A DNA stretch of 6,971 nt from Desulfovibrio sp. (GTDB taxonomy: Bacteria > Desulfobacterota > Desulfovibrionia > Desulfovibrionales > Desulfovibrionaceae), in the NCBI GenBank assembly GCA_031282465.1, contig JAITDR010000219.1, forward strand, positions 1 through 6,971, read 5' to 3'. Positions 3,946 to 6,971 of this stretch are shown piece by piece (within the stretch, counting starts at the first letter, position 1; every line of letters starts with the position of its first letter). The notes below the pieces were generated by a model, which had not been told where the DNA came from, ran no database searches, and saw only the letters and a program-made list of their open reading frames with translations. A program made the position numbers and the translations under genes.

Positions 3946-6438
3946 CCTGCGCGGGTCCGCAGACAATTTGCAGACCCGGCGCCCAGCACCACGCTCTCCC
4001 CGAGGCCGGAACCGGCCGAAGCGCTGTGCGCCAACCTCCCTCCGGAACAGATTCCCTACAAGAGCAGCCGCGACATCCCTCCGGGCGGGGCTCGGCACAG
4101 CCCGCAAAAACGCGCCCTGGACGCCCTGGAACTCGGCCTGAACATCCGGGCCGCCGGTTTCAACATCTACCTCTCCGGCGAAGCCGGCCTCGGACGCAGC
4201 CGGCTGCTGCGCGACGTGCTCGGCCCCCGCGCCGCGAAAGAGGCAACGCCTCCGGATCTGGTTTACGTCCATGATTTCCAGAATCCCGACACCCCCGTAT
4301 TGCTGCAACTCCCCGCCGGACAGGGTGGAAAGCTCAAAAGCGCCCTGCACAAAACGTATGCCCGCATCCGCAAGGAAGTGTCGCGGCGCATGGAGAGCAG
4401 CACCCATACAAGCCGCCGTTCCGTACTCCTGGGCACCCTGCAGAGCAGGCGCGAAAGCCTCATGAAACAGATGAACCGTCTGGCCGGCGCGCACGGGTTC
4501 AATGTGGGCATGGACGACAGCGGCGGCATGTCCCTGTATCCCACGCATGAGGGCAAGCGCCTGAGCGAAAAGGAGTTTGAAGAGCTTGAGGCGACCGTGC
4601 GCGCCGAACTGCGCCGTAAAAGCGAATCCCTCATGGAACCCGTCAGCGCCTTTTTGCGTAAACTGGCCAAGGCCGAAGAGGATTTCCAGGATCAGGAACG
4701 CACGCTGGAGCGCGCCCTTGCGGACGACGTGCTGAAGAATTGCCTGGATCCCCTGGCGGAAAAATTTGCGCCCAAGGGCGCACACAAAAAATTGCGTCGT
4801 TTTTTCCACGACCTGCGTGAGCACACTCTGGAACACTGCGAAAGCCTGTTTCCATCGGATATGCCCGTTCACGGCGCGCAACAGGGCGTCCAGCCCGGCG
4901 CCCAGCCTCCGCAGCCCTATCCTTTCGAACCGCCCGCCCAGGATGAGCCTGCGCCGCGCTACGACGTCAACCTTTTCGTGGACAACGCGGAATGCGCGGG
5001 CGCGCCGGTCGTGTTTGAAAATCACCCGACCCTGTTCAACCTCATGGGCTGCATAGAGCGCGAATCGGAAATGGGCGCGCTGGTCACCGATTTCACGCTG
5101 ATCAAGGCCGGCGGCATACACAGGGCCAACGGCGGCTACCTCGTCCTGCGCATGGAAGACCTCATGCAGCACCCCGCCGCCTGGGAAGCCCTTCTGCGTT
5201 CGCTGCGGGCCGGCGCGGCCCGCGTTGAGGAATCCGACGAGGAAAGTTCCGGCAGAACCAAGGGACTGACTCCGGAAGCCGTGCCGCTCTCTCTGAAGGT
5301 CATCCTTGTGGGCAAGGAGGACATGTACGAAATGCTGCTCGCGGCCGACGACCGTTTCCGCAAGCTGTTCTCCATCAAGGCCCATCTTACGGACCGCATG
5401 CCGCGCGACGAGGAAGGCATCGCCGTCTACCTGACGCACATACGCGGGATCGTCGAAGAGGACGACCTTTTGCCTTTTGACCGCGAAGCCATGGCCGGAC
5501 TTGTGGACTACGGGTCGCGGCTCGACGGGGACCAGCAAAAACTCTCCCTCAAGTTTCCCGTGCTGCGCGAGGTCATGATCGAGGCGTCGGCCCGCGCCGC
5601 TGCGGAAGGCCGGGCTAAAGTCGGCGAATCTGCGTTGCGCGGGGCGCTGGAAGCCGGCATCTTCCGTTCGAGCCTGGTGGAAGAAGAATTCATGGAGGAA
5701 TACGACCGCGGCATCATCAAGGTTTCCACCAGCGGCGAAGCGGTAGGCAAAGTCAACGGGCTTTCCGTATCTTTTTACGGAGACTTTGAGTTCGGCCTGC
5801 CGCACGAGATTTCCTGCACCGTGGGCGCGGGGTCCGGCGGAATCATCGACCTTGAACGGGACGCCGAACTGGGCGGTCCCATACACACCAAGGCCATGAT
5901 GATTCTGAAAAGCTACCTGACGGGCGCTTTTGCCCGCAACAAGCCGCTGGTGCTGACCGGCAGCCTGGGGTTTGAGCAGAGTTATTTCGGGATAGAGGGC
6001 GACTCAGCCTCGGGAGCGGAGCTGGCCGCGTTGCTCTCCGCGCTGTCCGGCGTGCCCGTGCGTCTTTCGCTGGCTTTTACAGGCGCATTGGGGCAGGACG
6101 GGCGCATTATGGCCGTGGGCAGCGTCACGCGCAAGATTGAAGGCTTTTTTCAGGTCTGCAAACGCCACGGGTTGACGGGTGATCAGGGGGTTATCGTCCC
6201 TCGCGATAATCTCAGCCACGTCCTCCTGCAGGGCGAGCTTATCGAAGCCGTCAGGGTGGGGAGTTTCCATGTCTACGCCGTAAGTCATATCAACGAAGCC
6301 ATGGAGATACTGACCGGCATGCCCTGCGGTACGGCTCGCAAGGACGGCTCGTATGACGGGGGCCTTTACGCGCTCGCAGATGAGCGGTTGGCGGAATTGG
6401 CGCGCATTTCGGCCCGCTGGGGCGGACGGCAGATGTGA
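3925..6438 (+). CDS. Lon-like ATP-dependent serine protease (AAA_32 plus Lon_C; YcbZ/LonB-like)
   Basis: This 837-aa protein belongs to the Lon-related group that lacks the Lon substrate-binding N domain and degrades proteins using a Ser-Lys dyad. The P-loop GEAGLGRS (85-92) has Arg91 where classical Walker A has Lys. A helical, charged insert of about 200 residues, a Pro/Gln-rich linker (about 313-350) and HRANGGYLVLRMED (Walker B region, 403-412) follow. The C-terminal protease domain has GDSASGAEL with Ser694 and TRKIEGFF with Lys737; the 43-residue spacing equals that of E. coli Lon Ser679/Lys722. The frame is open far upstream inside hemC, but GTG 3925, with AAGG(TGG) at 3915-3921, is the only start with initiation signals and gives normal family length. 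No signal peptide or membrane segment was seen, so it is cytosolic. It probably shares the hemC transcript. Substrates are unknown. Confidence 0.9.
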   Translation: MKPSRSVPARVRRQFADPAPSTTLSPRPEPAEALCANLPPEQIPYKSSRDIPPGGARHSPQKRALDALELGLNIRAAGFNIYLSGEAGLGRSRLLRDVLGPRAAKEATPPDLVYVHDFQNPDTPVLLQLPAGQGGKLKSALHKTYARIRKEVSRRMESSTHTSRRSVLLGTLQSRRESLMKQMNRLAGAHGFNVGMDDSGGMSLYPTHEGKRLSEKEFEELEATVRAELRRKSESLMEPVSAFLRKLAKAEEDFQDQERTLERALADDVLKNCLDPLAEKFAPKGAHKKLRRFFHDLREHTLEHCESLFPSDMPVHGAQQGVQPGAQPPQPYPFEPPAQDEPAPRYDVNLFVDNAECAGAPVVFENHPTLFNLMGCIERESEMGALVTDFTLIKAGGIHRANGGYLVLRMEDLMQHPAAWEALLRSLRAGAARVEESDEESSGRTKGLTPEAVPLSLKVILVGKEDMYEMLLAADDRFRKLFSIKAHLTDRMPRDEEGIAVYLTHIRGIVEEDDLLPFDREAMAGLVDYGSRLDGDQQKLSLKFPVLREVMIEASARAAAEGRAKVGESALRGALEAGIFRSSLVEEEFMEEYDRGIIKVSTSGEAVGKVNGLSVSFYGDFEFGLPHEISCTVGAGSGGIIDLERDAELGGPIHTKAMMILKSYLTGAFARNKPLVLTGSLGFEQSYFGIEGDSASGAELAALLSALSGVPVRLSLAFTGALGQDGRIMAVGSVTRKIEGFFQVCKRHGLTGDQGVIVPRDNLSHVLLQGELIEAVRVGSFHVYAVSHINEAMEILTGMPCGTARKDGSYDGGLYALADERLAELARISARWGGRQM

Positions 6439-6596
6439 ACGTGCGTGCGCCCGCGGGCAGCCGGCGGTGCCGGCAAAAGCACGGCGGTACGGGAGTTTCT
6501 GAACAGGCAGAGCGTGCGGCGGGTGTGGGTGCCCGTCCTTGCTCCACTGTGCGGCGTTTCAGAGGATGCCTTTCTGCGGAGCTTCCGCCGCCGCAT
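6439..6596. other. Convergent intergenic region with P-loop-like frame and small palindromes
   Basis: This gap separates the converging protease and sigma-54 activator genes. It holds GCCCGCGGGC (6449-6458), the hairpin GCCGGC-GGT-GCCGGC (6460-6474) and the hairpin GCGGA-GCT-TCCGC (6576-6588). None is followed by a T run on either strand, so no standard terminator is visible. A plus-strand frame from GTG 6445 encodes AAGGAGKSTAVREFL, which fits the Walker A pattern, but it has no ribosome-binding site or preceding hydrophobic strand and runs into the antisense of the next gene. Confidence 0.45.
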
Positions 6597-6971
6597 TCAA
6601 TGCCCGGTGATGCCGTACTTGCGCAGTTTATACTGTAAAAGGCTTTTGGATATACCCAGACGCTCGGCGGCCTTGACCTGTACGAAATCCGCCCTGGCCA
6701 GCGCCCGCCGGATCAACGCCGCTTCCAACCTGTCCAGCGTTTCCGCCAGATTCAGTTCCGCAGGCAACAGGTCCAGCGCGTTTTTCAAATGGGCTTCTTC
6801 GTCCTTGACCTCGGGAGGCAGATCGTCCACCGTGACGGTGTCGCCGCTCGCCATAATCATACAGCGCTCCACCACGTTTTCCAACTGCCGGATGTTGCCG
6901 GGCCACTCGTAGCCGGAAAGAAGCTCCAGCGCCTCCGGGCTGAAGGTCTTGCGGGGCAGGTTGTTGTCCGC
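6597..6971 (-). CDS. Sigma-54-dependent transcriptional activator (NtrC family), C-terminal part
   Basis: Only the last 124 residues are in the window; the gene continues past the right edge, so its sensor or receiver domain and ATPase motifs are not visible. The part seen begins in the last section of the AAA+ sigma-54 interaction domain, with FSPEALELLSGYEWPGNIRQLENVVERC, a hallmark of NtrC-type activators. A linker with the usual DLPPEV and a Fis-type helix-turn-helix follow (VQVKAAERLGISKSLLQYKLRKYGI), ending in TGA at 6599-6597. Such proteins bind upstream enhancer sites and use ATP hydrolysis to open promoters held by sigma-54 RNA polymerase. Whether it is a two-component response regulator or a single-component sensor cannot be told. 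It converges on the protease gene with 158 bases between stops. Confidence 0.92.
   Translation of the reverse strand, partial: ADNNLPRKTFSPEALELLSGYEWPGNIRQLENVVERCMIMASGDTVTVDDLPPEVKDEEAHLKNALDLLPAELNLAETLDRLEAALIRRALARADFVQVKAAERLGISKSLLQYKLRKYGITGH

Noticed and set aside
3826..5886. 686-codon open frame on the minus strand inside the protease gene
   Set aside because: It lies antisense to a gene with clear domains and catalytic residues. Long antisense frames are common in GC-rich genes, and the translation shows no recognisable domain.

Overview
The window looks like chromosomal DNA from a GC-rich, Gram-negative deltaproteobacterium, most like the Desulfovibrionaceae. The evidence is a lipopolysaccharide heptose gene (gmhA), an FmdB zinc ribbon with a Cys/Gly-rich tail, hemC, a Lon-like protease of the AAA_32 type and a sigma-54 activator. 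The genus assignment is inferred from protein style and gene mix; no search was run.

Layout. Positions 1-450 carry no convincing gene. Positions about 451-1404 hold an AT-rich gene for an Rpn-family PD-(D/E)XK nuclease ("recombination-promoting nuclease/putative transposase"). It differs sharply in composition from what follows (16 G+C in the 60 bases 841-900, against 48 in 3061-3120, counted by hand) and looks acquired. Its best ribosome-binding site and ATG are one base out of frame with the body of the gene. The two frames meet exactly at a slippery heptamer, A AAA AAC. A long hairpin with a short T run follows its stop. Positions 1405-1796 are noncoding, with an 8-bp inverted repeat that may be regulatory.

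From 1797 a plus-strand, closely spaced set runs gmhA (1797-2462), an FmdB-type small zinc ribbon (2507-2740), hemC (2751-3704) and a Lon-like ATP-dependent protease (3925-6438). GmhA makes the first heptose-phosphate isomer for the LPS core. HemC builds hydroxymethylbilane for sirohaem, haem and cobalamin. The protease is probably a quality-control or regulatory enzyme. They share no pathway, so this looks like a housekeeping transcription unit of convenience.

The 220 bases between hemC and the protease gene are the most unusual part. The last codons of hemC and the initiation region that follows are present twice, 224 bases apart. A 75-codon frame spans exactly from one copy to the other, overlapping hemC's stop and the protease's start as GTGA at both ends. 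Inside lies a compact two-hairpin element of REP-like appearance, bordered by near-identical 11-bp direct repeats. At the right edge, on the minus strand and convergent, is the C-terminal part of a sigma-54-dependent (NtrC-family) activator cut by the window end. No CRISPR array, tRNA or rRNA was seen. I found no clear new multi-gene system; the frameshifted nuclease start and the duplicated hemC/protease junction are the best candidates for something undescribed.
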